From Paenibacillus dendritiformis (GTDB lineage Bacteria > Bacillota > Bacilli > Paenibacillales > Paenibacillaceae), in contig NZ_LDIG01000095.1 in the NCBI RefSeq assembly GCF_015845845.1, positions 1 through 64,000 of the forward strand: a stretch of DNA of 64,000 nucleotides, read 5' to 3'. Under the pieces are notes generated by a model. That model did no database searches and was not told the origin of the DNA. It was given only the letters and a program-made list of their open reading frames with translations. The translations under genes and the position numbers were made by a program. Positions 1 to 9,484 of the stretch are shown here, piece after piece (the first letter of the stretch is position 1; every line of letters starts with the position of its first letter).

Positions 1-84
1 GGAATATAACATGAACCGCCGTATACCGAACGGTATGTACGGTGGTGTGAGAGGTCGGGGGCTAGGCGCCCCCTCCTACTCGAT
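1..84 (+). other. 3' end of a group II intron (domains V-VI), probably class C
   Basis: The first 84 bases fold like the end of a bacterial group II intron. Domain V is a hairpin at about 15-46 (CCGCCGTATACC, GAAC tetraloop, GGTATGTACGGTGG) with a two-base bulge. Domain VI follows at about 51-81: GAGAGG pairs with CCT-A-CTC, leaving A78 unpaired as the branch point, over a GGGGGC/GCCCCC stem. The intron should end at the AT at 83-84, six bases after the branch A. The triad reads CGC where most group II introns have AGC, which is a trait of class IIC introns. The reverse transcriptase gene would lie upstream, outside the window. The intron ends ten bases from the stop codon of the opposing PAP2 gene. 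The ORF that reads through this segment is spurious. Confidence 0.75.
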
Positions 85-93
85 TGCCCATTT

Positions 94-954
94 TCAGATT
101 TTCGAATCCGGATACGATTTGGTATACGCGTTGCCGCCGCCTTTGGACAACTCCGTCTTCCAGGAAGCGCGGACCCCCGCCCATTTCATGCCGAGCCAGG
201 AGGCCGTAACGGCCAGTATCGTTCCCGCGATCATATCTGTCAGCCAATGAATGCCGAGGTAGAAGATCGAGAAGATGACGATAAGGGCGCTAATCGAGGT
301 GAAGATCGCCCAACGGCGGTTGCCCGATTGCGACGCGAGCAGCGCCACCGTCACGGAAATCGACGTATGCAAGCTCGGGAAGCAGTTATCCAATCCGGAT
401 AATTGCCGATAGTTCTCTTCGAAGGACGGAAACACGTCCAGCATGCGGAACTCTACGGCGGCCGGCGGGTAGGACCATACTTCGTTCACCGGGAAGAACA
501 GATAGAACGGGATGGCTACCGCGTAATTGATGATGACCGCATAGCATACCGCACGGGCCATGCGAAGATTATCTTTCGCGATATAGATGGCGATGGATCC
601 GACAATGAGCGACTGGAAGACCACAATATAAAAGAAAGCGACGACCTGGGTAAGAAGCGGATGATGGAACAGCTTCTGGATGCTGTGCACGAATTGGCCC
701 TCCAGCTGATGAATATGGGAGGTAAAGTCCCAATTGACGGCCAGCGCTTTTTCGATAGTCAGCTCAAAATTGTTCACGAGCAAGATAAGGATGAGAGCAA
801 TAAAAGCGAACAGGAAAGAGCGGGAATGCCGCAAAGCCTGATAAAATGCAGAGACGACAGCCAGCGGCTGCTTGCCTGATCCGAACCATAGCAGCAGGAT
901 AACGACCGCGATAGTCCATAAGGTGACCGTCTGCATGGAGTGAAATAATACCAC
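94..954 (-). CDS. PAP2-superfamily membrane phosphatase
   Basis: Integral membrane protein of 286 aa with about six hydrophobic segments. It carries the phosphatidic acid phosphatase type 2 signature: FPSLHTSIS at about 192-200 (PSxxH-like motif, His196) and GIHWLTD at about 234-240 (His236, Asp240). The long gap between motifs and the asparagine-rich loop before the first resemble the PAP2_3 / inositol-phosphorylceramide-synthase-like branch. Members dephosphorylate lipid phosphates or undecaprenyl pyrophosphate at the membrane surface; the substrate here cannot be told. Start is GTG, with AGGGGG six bases upstream; the next ATG (codon 7) has no ribosome binding site. The gene ends ten bases from the 3' end of the group II intron on the other strand. 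Confidence 0.85.
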   Translation of the reverse strand: MVLFHSMQTVTLWTIAVVILLLWFGSGKQPLAVVSAFYQALRHSRSFLFAFIALILILLVNNFELTIEKALAVNWDFTSHIHQLEGQFVHSIQKLFHHPLLTQVVAFFYIVVFQSLIVGSIAIYIAKDNLRMARAVCYAVIINYAVAIPFYLFFPVNEVWSYPPAAVEFRMLDVFPSFEENYRQLSGLDNCFPSLHTSISVTVALLASQSGNRRWAIFTSISALIVIFSIFYLGIHWLTDMIAGTILAVTASWLGMKWAGVRASWKTELSKGGGNAYTKSYPDSKI

Positions 955-1071
955 AACTATCCCCCTATATAATTCCGGTAAACGGTTATTTAATTCATAT
1001 AGTATACCATAAAGAGCAGGGGGAACATATGAACCCAGGCGACCATTTCTTGCGGCCGATGGTTCGGATCC

Positions 1072-1467
1072 TTATTTGTTGCGGCTCATGTTGACGCCGA
1101 ATATGCCGCCGAGCGCGCCGCAGGCGAAGGCCGCGGCAACGAGAATCAGCTTCTGCAAGGTGATGCCGACATCCATGGCGAGAAAGCCGATAACGATCAC
1201 AAGCATGGCGTAGCAAAAACCGGTCAGACCGCCATAGTACCAGCCTTTGCGCCCGCTGCGCCGGCCTGCCGTCCAGCCCCCGATAAAAAGAGCGATGATA
1301 TGGACAAGATAAATATAGCCGAGCGTCTTATCCTCATTGGCGGAACTGGAGTAGAGCAGAACGGATAAGGCCAAGGCGCCCATGGCCATCCAGATAAATG
1401 AATTGACGATGCCGGCCAAAATGGGGTGATTCGGCTTCCATTGAGATACACGCTGCAATGCATTCAT
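1072..1467 (-). CDS. TIGR04086-family membrane protein (YrzE-like)
   Basis: Small membrane protein of 131 aa with four hydrophobic segments and a basic GRRSGRKGWYYGG loop in the middle. Proteins of this family are commonly found beside yajC/secDF and spoVB in Bacillales and Paenibacillus, and the same context occurs here. Function is unknown. The reading frame extends further upstream, but the start used here has GAAAGGAG ten bases ahead and gives the family-typical N-terminus, a short basic stretch before the first membrane segment. Confidence 0.75.
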   Translation of the reverse strand: MNALQRVSQWKPNHPILAGIVNSFIWMAMGALALSVLLYSSSANEDKTLGYIYLVHIIALFIGGWTAGRRSGRKGWYYGGLTGFCYAMLVIVIGFLAMDVGITLQKLILVAAAFACGALGGIFGVNMSRNK

Positions 1468-1682
1468 GATTGGAATTCTCCTTTCGGCTTGAATTATCGT
1501 TCCCGTGCGGGGATGGACAAATATATGCGTAGTACAGATCGTATGGGCAAGCAGATAGAAATAGTACAAGGCATAGACGAAAAATATAGAACGGCGTTAT
1601 AATGTGTGAGCAAAAATATCGAATCCGACATGCAATGCCCGGATCCGAATTGAAGTTATTGCGCAGAGAGGGATGGAATGAC

Positions 1683-2996
1683 ATGGGACATGATGCGTCG
1701 ACCTGGCAGGTCACGATCGCGGTAATTGTATTTCTGGTGACCTACGCCATCATTATTTCAGAAAAAATTAACCGGGCCATTATCGCCCTGCTTGGAGCGG
1801 CGGCGATGCTCGTGCTGCAAATCGTAGATGTGCACCGCGCGTTCACCGAGCATATCGAATGGAACACGATTTTCCTGCTGGTCGGGATGATGATACTGGT
1901 CGGGATTACGAACAAGAGCGGCATCTTTCAATATGCAGCCGTGAAGGCGGCGCAGCGAACCCAGGGCAGGCCGATCCGCATCCTGGTGATTCTGGCGGCC
2001 TTAACGGCGGTCGGGTCGGCTTTTCTGGATAACGTGACAACCGTGCTGCTGGTCGTGCCGATTACGTTTTCCATAACCCGGATGCTCAATATCAATCCGG
2101 TTCCGTTTCTGATCACGGAAGTTATCGCTTCGAATGTGGGCGGCACCGCGACCTTGATCGGCGACCCGCCGAATATTATGATCGGGTCTGCGAACCCGCA
2201 TTTGACTTTCAATATGTTTTTGATCTATTTGGCCCCGGTCATCGTGGTGATCATGGCTGTGATGCTTGCGTTGCTCGTCTTTATATACCGAAAGCAGTTG
2301 AAGGTCACGGACAGTCAGCGCCATGCCTTGATGCAGTTGTCGGCGGAGTCGTATATTTCGGACAAGCGGCTCGTAAGGAAATCGGTCACGATCCTCGTAT
2401 TGACAATCTTGGGCTTCGTGCTTCACTCGGCCATTCATGTGGAGCCGGCGGTCATCGCGATGGCCGGAGCTACGCTGCTGATGCTCATCGGCCTGAAGGG
2501 CGAAGAAGAACTGGAAGAAGCGCTTCATCGGGTGGAATGGGTGACCATCTTGTTCTTCATCGGCCTGTTCATCCTCGTGGGGGGGCTGATCGAAGTCGGC
2601 GTCATCAATCAATTGGCTCAATGGATGTTGAGCGTCACGAGCGGCGATATGACGCGTACCGCCATGTTCGTGCTCTGGGGCTCGGGAATCGCGTCGGCGA
2701 CGATAGACAATATCCCTTTTGTGGCGACGATGATTCCGCTCCTGCAGGATGTCGGGAGCCAGATGGGCATTACCGATCCGAACCAATTGAATCCTCTCTG
2801 GTGGTCACTGGCGCTGGGCGCTTGCCTGGGCGGCAACGGCACCTTGATCGGCGCATCGGCGAACGTGATTGTGGCAGGAATGGCGCAGCGCGAGGGACAT
2901 GGCTTCGGCTATATGGATTTTCTCAAAATCGGGGCTCCGCTGACGCTCTTGTCGTTGGCGATTTCCACCGTCTATATTTTCCTTTTCATCTTGTAA
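1683..2996 (+). CDS. ArsB/NhaD-type (ion transporter superfamily) permease
   Basis: Polytopic membrane protein, about 437 aa, with 10-12 hydrophobic segments arranged as two related halves. Each half has a re-entrant motif: FLDNVTTVLLVVP with GGTATLIGDPPN in the first half, TIDNIPFVATMIP with GGNGTLIGASAN in the second. This pattern is typical of the ArsB/NhaD part of the ion transporter superfamily. Relatives move arsenite, Na+/H+, citrate or other anions; no arsR/arsC genes are adjacent, so an arsenite role is unsupported. I chose ATG at 1683, which follows a GAGAGGG about ten bases upstream. A frame-open extension to 1602 adds 27 residues unlike the family. Confidence 0.8.
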   Translation: MGHDASTWQVTIAVIVFLVTYAIIISEKINRAIIALLGAAAMLVLQIVDVHRAFTEHIEWNTIFLLVGMMILVGITNKSGIFQYAAVKAAQRTQGRPIRILVILAALTAVGSAFLDNVTTVLLVVPITFSITRMLNINPVPFLITEVIASNVGGTATLIGDPPNIMIGSANPHLTFNMFLIYLAPVIVVIMAVMLALLVFIYRKQLKVTDSQRHALMQLSAESYISDKRLVRKSVTILVLTILGFVLHSAIHVEPAVIAMAGATLLMLIGLKGEEELEEALHRVEWVTILFFIGLFILVGGLIEVGVINQLAQWMLSVTSGDMTRTAMFVLWGSGIASATIDNIPFVATMIPLLQDVGSQMGITDPNQLNPLWWSLALGACLGGNGTLIGASANVIVAGMAQREGHGFGYMDFLKIGAPLTLLSLAISTVYIFLFIL

Positions 2997-3151
2997 TCGT
3001 TCGGGGAAAGGGACTTCTTGGAACAACGGTTAACCGGATTGTAAGATGCAGGATGGGAACATTTCGATAAGAAAAAGCTGCATGCCTCGCGAAGCCCGGG
3101 GCCAGAATACACGTACTGGCACACCGAAAATGGCACCGGGAGGCGTTGCTA

Positions 3152-3979
3152 ATGGAAGTCTGGACTCTCGTATTGCGCACGATCCTGATGTATATTGTTG
3201 TCTTCGTCGTGCTTCGTCTAATGGGCAAAAGAGAGATCGGCAAGCTGTCCGTCTTCGATGTCGTCATCTCCATCATGATCGCGGAGATTGCGGTCTTTGT
3301 CATCGAAGACGGCAAGAAGCCGCTATGGCAGGGGCTGGTCCCGATCATCGTTCTTATTATCATTCAGATCAGCGTGGCTTACATAGCCTTGAAGAGCCAA
3401 TGGATAAGACATTTATTCGATGGCAAGCCTAGCATTATCATCAAGAACGGCCAGCTTGACCGCCCGGAGATGGCGCGGCAGCGGTACAATCTGGACGACC
3501 TGATGCAGCAGCTCCGCGAGCAGGGCGTGGATAATATCGGAGATGTTCGCTACGCGATTCTGGAGGCGAACGGTAAGCTGACCGTCTTCCTGAAACAGGA
3601 CTCGGACACCCCGACCGCCAACGAAGCCCAGAGCGGCGCCCAGCAATCGGGCGGCCTACTGGAGGAGGATTATGCGGGGGATACGAAAGGTCCCGGCCCG
3701 GTTACCGCCGGCAGCTCAGCCTCCTCGCCGGGCCGCCGCAAGAAGGCCAAAAAGCAGCGCCCCGCCTTGCGCAAGCCGGAGCGTTACCATTTCACGACAT
3801 TGCCGCTGCCGCTGATTATGGATGGCAAGGTGCAGGATCATAACCTGTCGACCATCAATAAGACGCGCTTCTGGTTGAAAAATCAGCTTGCGTTGAAAGG
3901 CGTCAACGAATTTAAAGACGTTTTTTTCTGTTCTATCGATCATCGGGGCCACTTATTCGTGGATCGGAAGCATAAGTAG
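3152..3979 (+). CDS. DUF421 / YetF-family membrane protein
   Basis: 275-aa protein. Three N-terminal hydrophobic segments (about residues 5-80) contain the family's RLMGKREIGKLSVFDVV stretch. A cytoplasmic domain follows with IIIKNGQLDRPEMARQRYNLDDL and a second half resembling YetF C-termini. The two conserved parts are separated by about 60 residues rich in Gly, Ser, Lys and Pro, an unusually long low-complexity linker. In Bacillus, YetF-type proteins (YkjA, YdfS, YdfR, YetF) occur in spore membranes, and SpoVAF/GerA-associated relatives affect germination; the role here is inferred only. ATG at 3152 has GGGAGG eight bases upstream. A TTG two codons earlier is too close to that site. Confidence 0.8.
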   Translation: MEVWTLVLRTILMYIVVFVVLRLMGKREIGKLSVFDVVISIMIAEIAVFVIEDGKKPLWQGLVPIIVLIIIQISVAYIALKSQWIRHLFDGKPSIIIKNGQLDRPEMARQRYNLDDLMQQLREQGVDNIGDVRYAILEANGKLTVFLKQDSDTPTANEAQSGAQQSGGLLEEDYAGDTKGPGPVTAGSSASSPGRRKKAKKQRPALRKPERYHFTTLPLPLIMDGKVQDHNLSTINKTRFWLKNQLALKGVNEFKDVFFCSIDHRGHLFVDRKHK

Positions 3980-3993
3980 CGTGAACCGGATGA

Positions 3994-5586
3994 TTATTTG
4001 CGATGCGGCTTCGGCGGCAGCCAATGCCGGACCAGCGGAAGCCGCGTCACATCATCGCGGTTGATGAGGCCCATAATAATAAGCAGCAGCAGATAGACAA
4101 TGACCCCCGCCGTCCCCGCAGCGGCAAAGCGCAGCAGACCGTAGCCTTCCGGCAGCGGAGCGCGCACATAGACCGCCTGAATGCAGCCTGCCATAATCAC
4201 CATGGCAGCCCCTACCTTGATGAAATCGAGCCATGGCATCTTCAATTGAAGATGGCGGATGACGCTCCCCGCATGGAGCAGCGTGACGACGACAATATTG
4301 ATGCATATCGCGATAATTGCTCCATAAATGCCCAATTGAGGCTGAGAAGCCAACTGAATAATGAGCAGAAGCTTCAGGGCGGCTCCGATAAATGTGTTGA
4401 CGAGGGCGGTTCCCGGGCGCTCCAGGGCCTGCAGCGCAGCCTGCAGCGGCGCCTGCAAGTAGATGAAGACCGCGATCGGAGCCATCCACCGCAGCATCGG
4501 CGCGACGCTGGCATCGTTATAGAGCAGCACGCATAGCGGAAGCGCGAGCACGAACATCATCACGGCGAACGGAGCTCCGCATACGAGCGCCAGCCGGAGC
4601 GCCTGGTGTATCCGCTTGTGAATCGTGCGCATGTCATTGCGGCCGAGCGCCTCGGATAACGAAGGCACGAGAGAGACGGCGAGGGAATAGGTTAGCGCTC
4701 CGGGCAGCGCCAATATCGGGATAATCATCCCCTGCAGGGCCCCGTACTGCGCCGTCGCAATCGCGGTGAGAACGCCGGCCGCCGCCAGGCTGCGGGCGAT
4801 TGCAATCGACTCGAGCAGGTAGGACAGCGAGCCGATAAGCTTGCCTCCCGTCACGGGCAGCGCGATGCGGAGCAGACGGGGAGCCACCTTGGGCGCAGCC
4901 CCTTGCTCCGGCGGCTGTGGCGAATCCGGAGCCCCGGCGCCTCTCTCCTTCGGCTTGCGCGCGGAGCGCATCAGGAAGACGAGGACGAGCAGCCCGCCGA
5001 GCTCGCCCACGACGACGCCGACCATGGCCCCCGCCGCAGCCCATTCCAGCCCGTAAGGGAGGAACAGATAGGCGAAGCCAATGACGGCCACGATGCGGAT
5101 GAACGTCTCCGTCACTTGGGATACGGCGGTCGGAACCATATTTTGCATGCCTTGGAAATAGCCGCGGAGCACCGCGGAGATGGCGACCATCACGATGATA
5201 GGCGTCATGACAAGGAATGTATAGTACACCCGGCTATCCGTCAGAACGCGGGTCGTAATCCAGGGCGCAAGCAACAGACAGGCGGCGGAGAAGACGATGC
5301 CCGCGCTGACGGTCAGCTTCATCGCTACCGATAAAATGCGCCGCACGCGGGCGCGGTCCCCGACCGAGTCCGCCTCGGCGACCAGCTTCGCTACGGCGAG
5401 CGGAACGCCGCCTGTAATTAAGGTGATGATGACGAGCAGGAAAGGATAGCCGAGCTGGTAGATTCCCACCCCTTCCGCTCCGATGATGCGCGGAAGAGTA
5501 ACGCGCGGAATGAACCCGAGTATCCTATTGACAATGCCTGCGGCCAATAAAATCAGCGTTCCCTGTATGAATGACTGCTTCTTCAC
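3994..5586 (-). CDS. spoVB: stage V sporulation protein B, MOP-superfamily flippase
   Basis: 530-aa polytopic membrane protein with about 14 hydrophobic segments of the polysaccharide transport/MurJ-like MOP fold. It opens with a conserved pattern (ILGFIPRVTLPRIIGAEGVG, then GGVPLAVAKLVAE) typical of SpoVB. In B. subtilis SpoVB is needed for spore cortex synthesis and is thought to flip a lipid-linked precursor. A Gly/Pro-rich cytoplasmic loop at about 215-235 is longer than usual. The gene converges on yetF with 14 bases between the stop codons, and is divergent from comN as in Bacillus, which supports the assignment. Confidence 0.88.
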   Translation of the reverse strand: MKKQSFIQGTLILLAAGIVNRILGFIPRVTLPRIIGAEGVGIYQLGYPFLLVIITLITGGVPLAVAKLVAEADSVGDRARVRRILSVAMKLTVSAGIVFSAACLLLAPWITTRVLTDSRVYYTFLVMTPIIVMVAISAVLRGYFQGMQNMVPTAVSQVTETFIRIVAVIGFAYLFLPYGLEWAAAGAMVGVVVGELGGLLVLVFLMRSARKPKERGAGAPDSPQPPEQGAAPKVAPRLLRIALPVTGGKLIGSLSYLLESIAIARSLAAAGVLTAIATAQYGALQGMIIPILALPGALTYSLAVSLVPSLSEALGRNDMRTIHKRIHQALRLALVCGAPFAVMMFVLALPLCVLLYNDASVAPMLRWMAPIAVFIYLQAPLQAALQALERPGTALVNTFIGAALKLLLIIQLASQPQLGIYGAIIAICINIVVVTLLHAGSVIRHLQLKMPWLDFIKVGAAMVIMAGCIQAVYVRAPLPEGYGLLRFAAAGTAGVIVYLLLLIIMGLINRDDVTRLPLVRHWLPPKPHRK

Positions 5587-5783
5587 GTTCCGATCATCCC
5601 TCTTCCCCTGAAGACTTGTCTACCTGATATAACCATAAATATGCGGTTGTCCCTATTCCATGACGATTGGCTTGTACCGATGGAAGCGAAAAGTCAGGGG
5701 AGGCAATGATTGCTATGGTATGCGAAGCAGGAATTGCGTGAAGGAGCGCGAATAATAGATAGACACGGAAGGGAGTGAGCGGC

Positions 5784-6041
5784 GTGTCTGAGCCATGGAC
5801 GGAACAGGAGCGGGTCGAGGCGATCGAAATGTGCTGTGAGAGCAAGGCGGAAGAACTAAGGCTGCTCGGCTACGAGCAGGTAACGGGGAAGGATGTATGG
5901 GAATGCGTCAGCGCCAAGTATAAAAAAGAGGATGCTGAGCCGGCCATGCATCAGGTAGTCAATGATATTTTGTCATTGAAAGCAACGCAATTCATGAACT
6001 TTATGACGATGGCGGCTTATCGCGGGTCTCCCTTTTTATAA
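5784..6041 (+). CDS. comN: post-transcriptional regulator ComN (YrzD family)
   Basis: Small acidic, soluble protein of 85 aa. The sequence (CESKAEELRLLGYEQVT, then VWECVSAKYKK) matches the ComN/YrzD family (PF13797), whose gene lies between spoVB and secDF in B. subtilis exactly as here. B. subtilis ComN acts post-transcriptionally on comE mRNA in competence and localises via DivIVA. Two GTG starts are possible. The one at 5784 has GAAGGGAG eight bases upstream, while the one at 5775 overlaps that site and is rejected. Confidence 0.75.
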   Translation: MSEPWTEQERVEAIEMCCESKAEELRLLGYEQVTGKDVWECVSAKYKKEDAEPAMHQVVNDILSLKATQFMNFMTMAAYRGSPFL

Positions 6042-6137
6042 GGCGAGATTTTTTTATGCCATGATCACAAAAATTGACTCGAAAAATGACGGTCGATATA
6101 ATAGGAATATTGAATATGAAAGGGGAATAGGGACGAT

Positions 6138-7418
6138 ATGAAAAGGGTGTTAGCATTTCTGCTCATCGTTGTCGTATCGCTAGGTGTCGTTGTCTGGACT
6201 AGCCCTTCGATCGTCAACAACATACGTCTCGGACTCGATCTCAAGGGCGGCTTCGAGATTCTATACCAAGCCTCTCCGCTGGAATCGGGCGGGAAAGTGA
6301 CTAACGATGCGCTTAAACAGACCGCCAAAAGTCTGGATAAACGGATTAACGCAACCGGTACGAGCGAACCGGAGATTACGATTGAAGGCTCCGACCGGAT
6401 CCGCGTCAAGATTGCGGATGTTCAGAACGAAGAAGAGGTGCGGAAGAAGCTGAAAGAGCCGGCTGTTCTTACGTTCCGCAGCTCTGAAGGCTGTAAAGAC
6501 GCGTCCGACTACTGCAAGATTGAACTGAAAGGAACGGACTTCGTCGAGGGCGGAGCGAGCGTCGTATTTGACGAGCTGCAGCGTCCGATCGTAGCGATTA
6601 AGCTGAAGGATGCGAGCAAATTCGCCGAAATTACAAAACGTCTCGCCGGTCTGTATGATCCGGATCCGACTAAAGCGCGGAACCATCTGGCGATTTTCAT
6701 GGATGACACCCTCATCTCCGATCCGTCCGTCAATTATGAGATTCCAGGCGGGGAAGCGACGATTACCGGCCAGCGCACGAAGGAAGAAGCGAACGAGCTG
6801 AAGGATACGATCAATCTCGGCTCCTTGCCGCTCAAGCTGACCGAGAAATACTCGCAGACCGTTACGGCTACGCTTGGCAAGATGTCGCTGGAGCAGACAG
6901 TGAAGGCCGGAATTATCGGCACGGCGCTGATTCTGTTATTTATGCTTGTCATCTACCGGCTGCCTGGCGTCATTGCCAGCGTCTCGCTGATTCTGTTTAC
7001 ATGGATTCTGCTGATTGTCTTCTGGCTGTCCGAGATTACGCTGACCCTGCCGGGCATTGCGGCTTTCATTCTCGGTCTCGGCATGGCCGTCGACGCGAAT
7101 ATTATTACCTATGAACGGATTAAGGAGGAGCTGCGCAGCGGCAAGTCGATCAAATCCGCGATGAAGGCGGGCTCCAAGAACTCGTTCCGTACGATTATGG
7201 ACGCGAACATCACGACCATTATTGCCGGCGTCGTCATGTACATTTTGGGCGAGAGCCAAGTCAAGGGCTTTGCGCTCATCCTGATGATGACGGTTATCGT
7301 CAGTATTTTGACGAACGTATTCCTCTCCCGCGTCATGCTGCATGCGCTGGTCAAAGCGAACGTGCTGTCCAAACCGGGATATTTCGGCGTGAAGGAGAGT
7401 GAAATCCGTGCGCTTTAA
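6138..7418 (+). CDS. secD: protein translocase subunit SecD
   Basis: 426-aa membrane protein. A single N-terminal membrane segment is followed by a large extracytoplasmic domain beginning with the SecD signature GLDLKGGFEILYQ, and then by five membrane segments with FILGLGMAVDANIITYERIK, the conserved motif of the RND-like SecD membrane part. With SecF it pulls preproteins out of the SecYEG channel using the proton gradient. Bacillus fuses SecD and SecF in one chain; here they are separate but overlapping genes. ATG at 6138 follows a GAAAGGGGAATAGGGA purine-rich stretch. Confidence 0.95.
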   Translation: MKRVLAFLLIVVVSLGVVVWTSPSIVNNIRLGLDLKGGFEILYQASPLESGGKVTNDALKQTAKSLDKRINATGTSEPEITIEGSDRIRVKIADVQNEEEVRKKLKEPAVLTFRSSEGCKDASDYCKIELKGTDFVEGGASVVFDELQRPIVAIKLKDASKFAEITKRLAGLYDPDPTKARNHLAIFMDDTLISDPSVNYEIPGGEATITGQRTKEEANELKDTINLGSLPLKLTEKYSQTVTATLGKMSLEQTVKAGIIGTALILLFMLVIYRLPGVIASVSLILFTWILLIVFWLSEITLTLPGIAAFILGLGMAVDANIITYERIKEELRSGKSIKSAMKAGSKNSFRTIMDANITTIIAGVVMYILGESQVKGFALILMMTVIVSILTNVFLSRVMLHALVKANVLSKPGYFGVKESEIRAL

Positions 7419-8316
7419 AGGAACGTTCAACTTTGTTCATTCCAGCAAATACTTCTTTATTTTCTCGATCATTATTACGATTGTCGGCGCCATCTCGCTC
7501 GGCGTGCTCGGCCTGAACTACGGGGTAGACTTCAGCTCGGGCACGAACGTGGACATTACGCTCTCGAAGCCGGTGGAGAAGGCCCAGATCGAGCAGATGC
7601 TGGAGCCGTACCAATTGAAGAAGGAGCCGACCATTACGATGGGCAGCGACCGGGTGACGATCCGGTTCACGGAAGTGTTGACCGAGCAGATGGAGAACCA
7701 GTTCAAGGCCGATTTCAAAAAGCTGGACGCGGGCGCTTCGTTCGAAATCAATACGGTCGATGTCGAGATTGCGCGGGAGCTGCAGCGGAATGCCTTGCTC
7801 GCGGTCCTGATCGCGAGCATCGGCATCATTATCTATATCAGCATCCGCTTCGAATGGCGCTTCGCCATCTCGGCGGTCGTCGCCTTGCTGCATGATGCGT
7901 TCATGGTTATCAGCATTTTCTCGATATTCCGGCTTGAGGTCAATCTGCCGTTCATTATCGCGGTGCTGACCATCATCGGGTATTCCATCAACGATACGAT
8001 CGTTATCTTTGACCGGATTCGGGAGAATATGAGATTTGCCAAGATCAAGAATATTCATGACCTTTCCCGTCTCGTGAACGACAGTATTTATCAGACGCTG
8101 ACCCGTTCCATCAATACGGTGTTGACCGTTCTCGTGGCGGCCCTCTGTCTGTTTATTTTCGCGAGCGAGTCGATCCGCATGTTCTCGCTGGCCATCCTGG
8201 TCGGCTTGGCATTCGGCGCTTATTCCTCCATCTTCATCGCGAGCCCGCTGTGGGTCGTCCTGAAGAGCAAGGAGAAGAACAAGTCCAAGTCTCCGGCGAA
8301 GCCGAAGCAGGCATAA
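7408..8316 (+). CDS. secF: protein translocase subunit SecF
   Basis: 302-aa protein with an N-terminal membrane segment, the SecF signature NYGVDFSSGTNVDI, an extracytoplasmic domain and a membrane block carrying TIIGYSINDTIVIFDRIREN, the counterpart of the SecD motif. The lysine-rich tail ends in KSKEKNKSKSPAKPKQA. GTG at 7408 has AAGGAGAG eight to ten bases upstream. A GTG at 7399 lies within two bases of that site and is less likely. The start overlaps the end of secD by 11 bases, so the two are translationally coupled. Confidence 0.93.
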   Translation: MRFKGTFNFVHSSKYFFIFSIIITIVGAISLGVLGLNYGVDFSSGTNVDITLSKPVEKAQIEQMLEPYQLKKEPTITMGSDRVTIRFTEVLTEQMENQFKADFKKLDAGASFEINTVDVEIARELQRNALLAVLIASIGIIIYISIRFEWRFAISAVVALLHDAFMVISIFSIFRLEVNLPFIIAVLTIIGYSINDTIVIFDRIRENMRFAKIKNIHDLSRLVNDSIYQTLTRSINTVLTVLVAALCLFIFASESIRMFSLAILVGLAFGAYSSIFIASPLWVVLKSKEKNKSKSPAKPKQA

Positions 8317-8408
8317 CCGCCAACTTCAAGCCGAAGGATGCGGCGGCCATGGAGCGGGCCCCGGCTTGGCTTCCTTGCCGCAGCCTGCGGCGCAAGCATA
8401 AAGATGAA

Positions 8409-8440
8409 GCCGCGTCAGTACAGGATGCTGACGCGGCTTT
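8409..8440 (+). terminator. Rho-independent terminator after secF
   Basis: Perfect 10-bp stem GCCGCGTCAG / CTGACGCGGC with a nine-base loop, followed by TTTG. It lies 90 bases after the secF stop and before the CDF gene. The T-tract is short. Confidence 0.7.
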
Positions 8441-8518
8441 GATGTTGCAAGCAAGAATAGACTCATGCGAAGTCGAATCCGCAATAAGAATGAAAAAATG
8501 AATTGCGAGGGTTGCGAC

Positions 8519-9463
8519 ATGACGACCGATCGGTTTGCAAGGGCCGAGGCAGGGGCGTGGATGGGAATTATAGGAAATCTGCTGCTCGCCCTGCTCAAAG
8601 GGATCGCCGGCTTCTTCGCGGGCAGTCAGGCGCTCATTGCGGATGCTTGGCACTCCGCCTCGGATGTGGCGGGATCCGGCGCCGTCCTTGTCGGCTTGAA
8701 GGCAGCGAAGCGCCCTCCGGACAAGGATCATCCATATGGACACGGCAAAGCGGAATCCATCGCGGCCATTATCGTCTCGGTGCTGCTGCTCGTCGTCGGG
8801 CTGGAGCTCGCCGTCTCGGCCGTGAAATCGGTATGGCAAGGGCAGATGGATATCCCGAAATGGTACGCTCTCGCCGCGATTATGGTGTCTATCGTGGTGA
8901 AGGAAGCGATGTTCCAGTACAAGTTCCGGCTGGGCAAGCGCTTATCGTCGCAAGCTCTGATTGCGAACGCATGGGAGCATCGTTCCGATGTCTATTCCTC
9001 CATCGCGGCGCTTATCGGGGTAGGAGCCGCGATGCTCGGCGGGATGTATCATATCGAATGGCTGCTGTATCTCGATCCGGCGGCCGGATTTATCGTGGCG
9101 CTTCTTGTGCTGCATATGGGAACCAGACTGGTGAAGGTAGCGATTCACTCGACGATGGACCATGTGCTTCATGAGGAAGAGGCGAATCCGCTTATCCGGG
9201 CCGTGCAGTCGGTCAACGGCGTTATTACCGTCGACAATCTGCGGGCGCGGGAGCTTGGCCATTATGTTATCGTCGATGTTAAAATCAGTGTAAACCCCCG
9301 CATATCGGTGGCGGAAGGCCATGCGATTGCGAAGCGGGTCAAAAATCATTTAATGCAGCGTTTTTTGCATGTGGCAGACGTATTTGTCCATGTGAACCCG
9401 TTCGACACCGGCAATCCGTACCGGATTCCGGAAAATAACGGAGAGTCCACGCTGCTGCAATGA
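8519..9463 (+). CDS. cation diffusion facilitator (CDF) metal exporter
   Basis: 314-aa protein with six membrane segments and a cytoplasmic C-terminal domain of about 90 residues, the CDF layout. Site A metal ligands are visible: ADAWHSASDV on segment 2 (Asp, His, Asp) and NAWEHRSDV on segment 5 (His, Asp). The HPYGHGK sequence in the loop between segments 2 and 3 is the usual CDF signature. It exports divalent cations (Zn2+, Mn2+, Fe2+ or Co2+) in exchange for protons; the metal cannot be assigned. ATG at 8519 follows GCGAGGG by seven or eight bases and gives the standard N-terminus; upstream codons are not family-like. Confidence 0.88.
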   Translation: MTTDRFARAEAGAWMGIIGNLLLALLKGIAGFFAGSQALIADAWHSASDVAGSGAVLVGLKAAKRPPDKDHPYGHGKAESIAAIIVSVLLLVVGLELAVSAVKSVWQGQMDIPKWYALAAIMVSIVVKEAMFQYKFRLGKRLSSQALIANAWEHRSDVYSSIAALIGVGAAMLGGMYHIEWLLYLDPAAGFIVALLVLHMGTRLVKVAIHSTMDHVLHEEEANPLIRAVQSVNGVITVDNLRARELGHYVIVDVKISVNPRISVAEGHAIAKRVKNHLMQRFLHVADVFVHVNPFDTGNPYRIPENNGESTLLQ

Positions 9464-9484
9464 GGATGTTAAAGGAGTGGGAGG

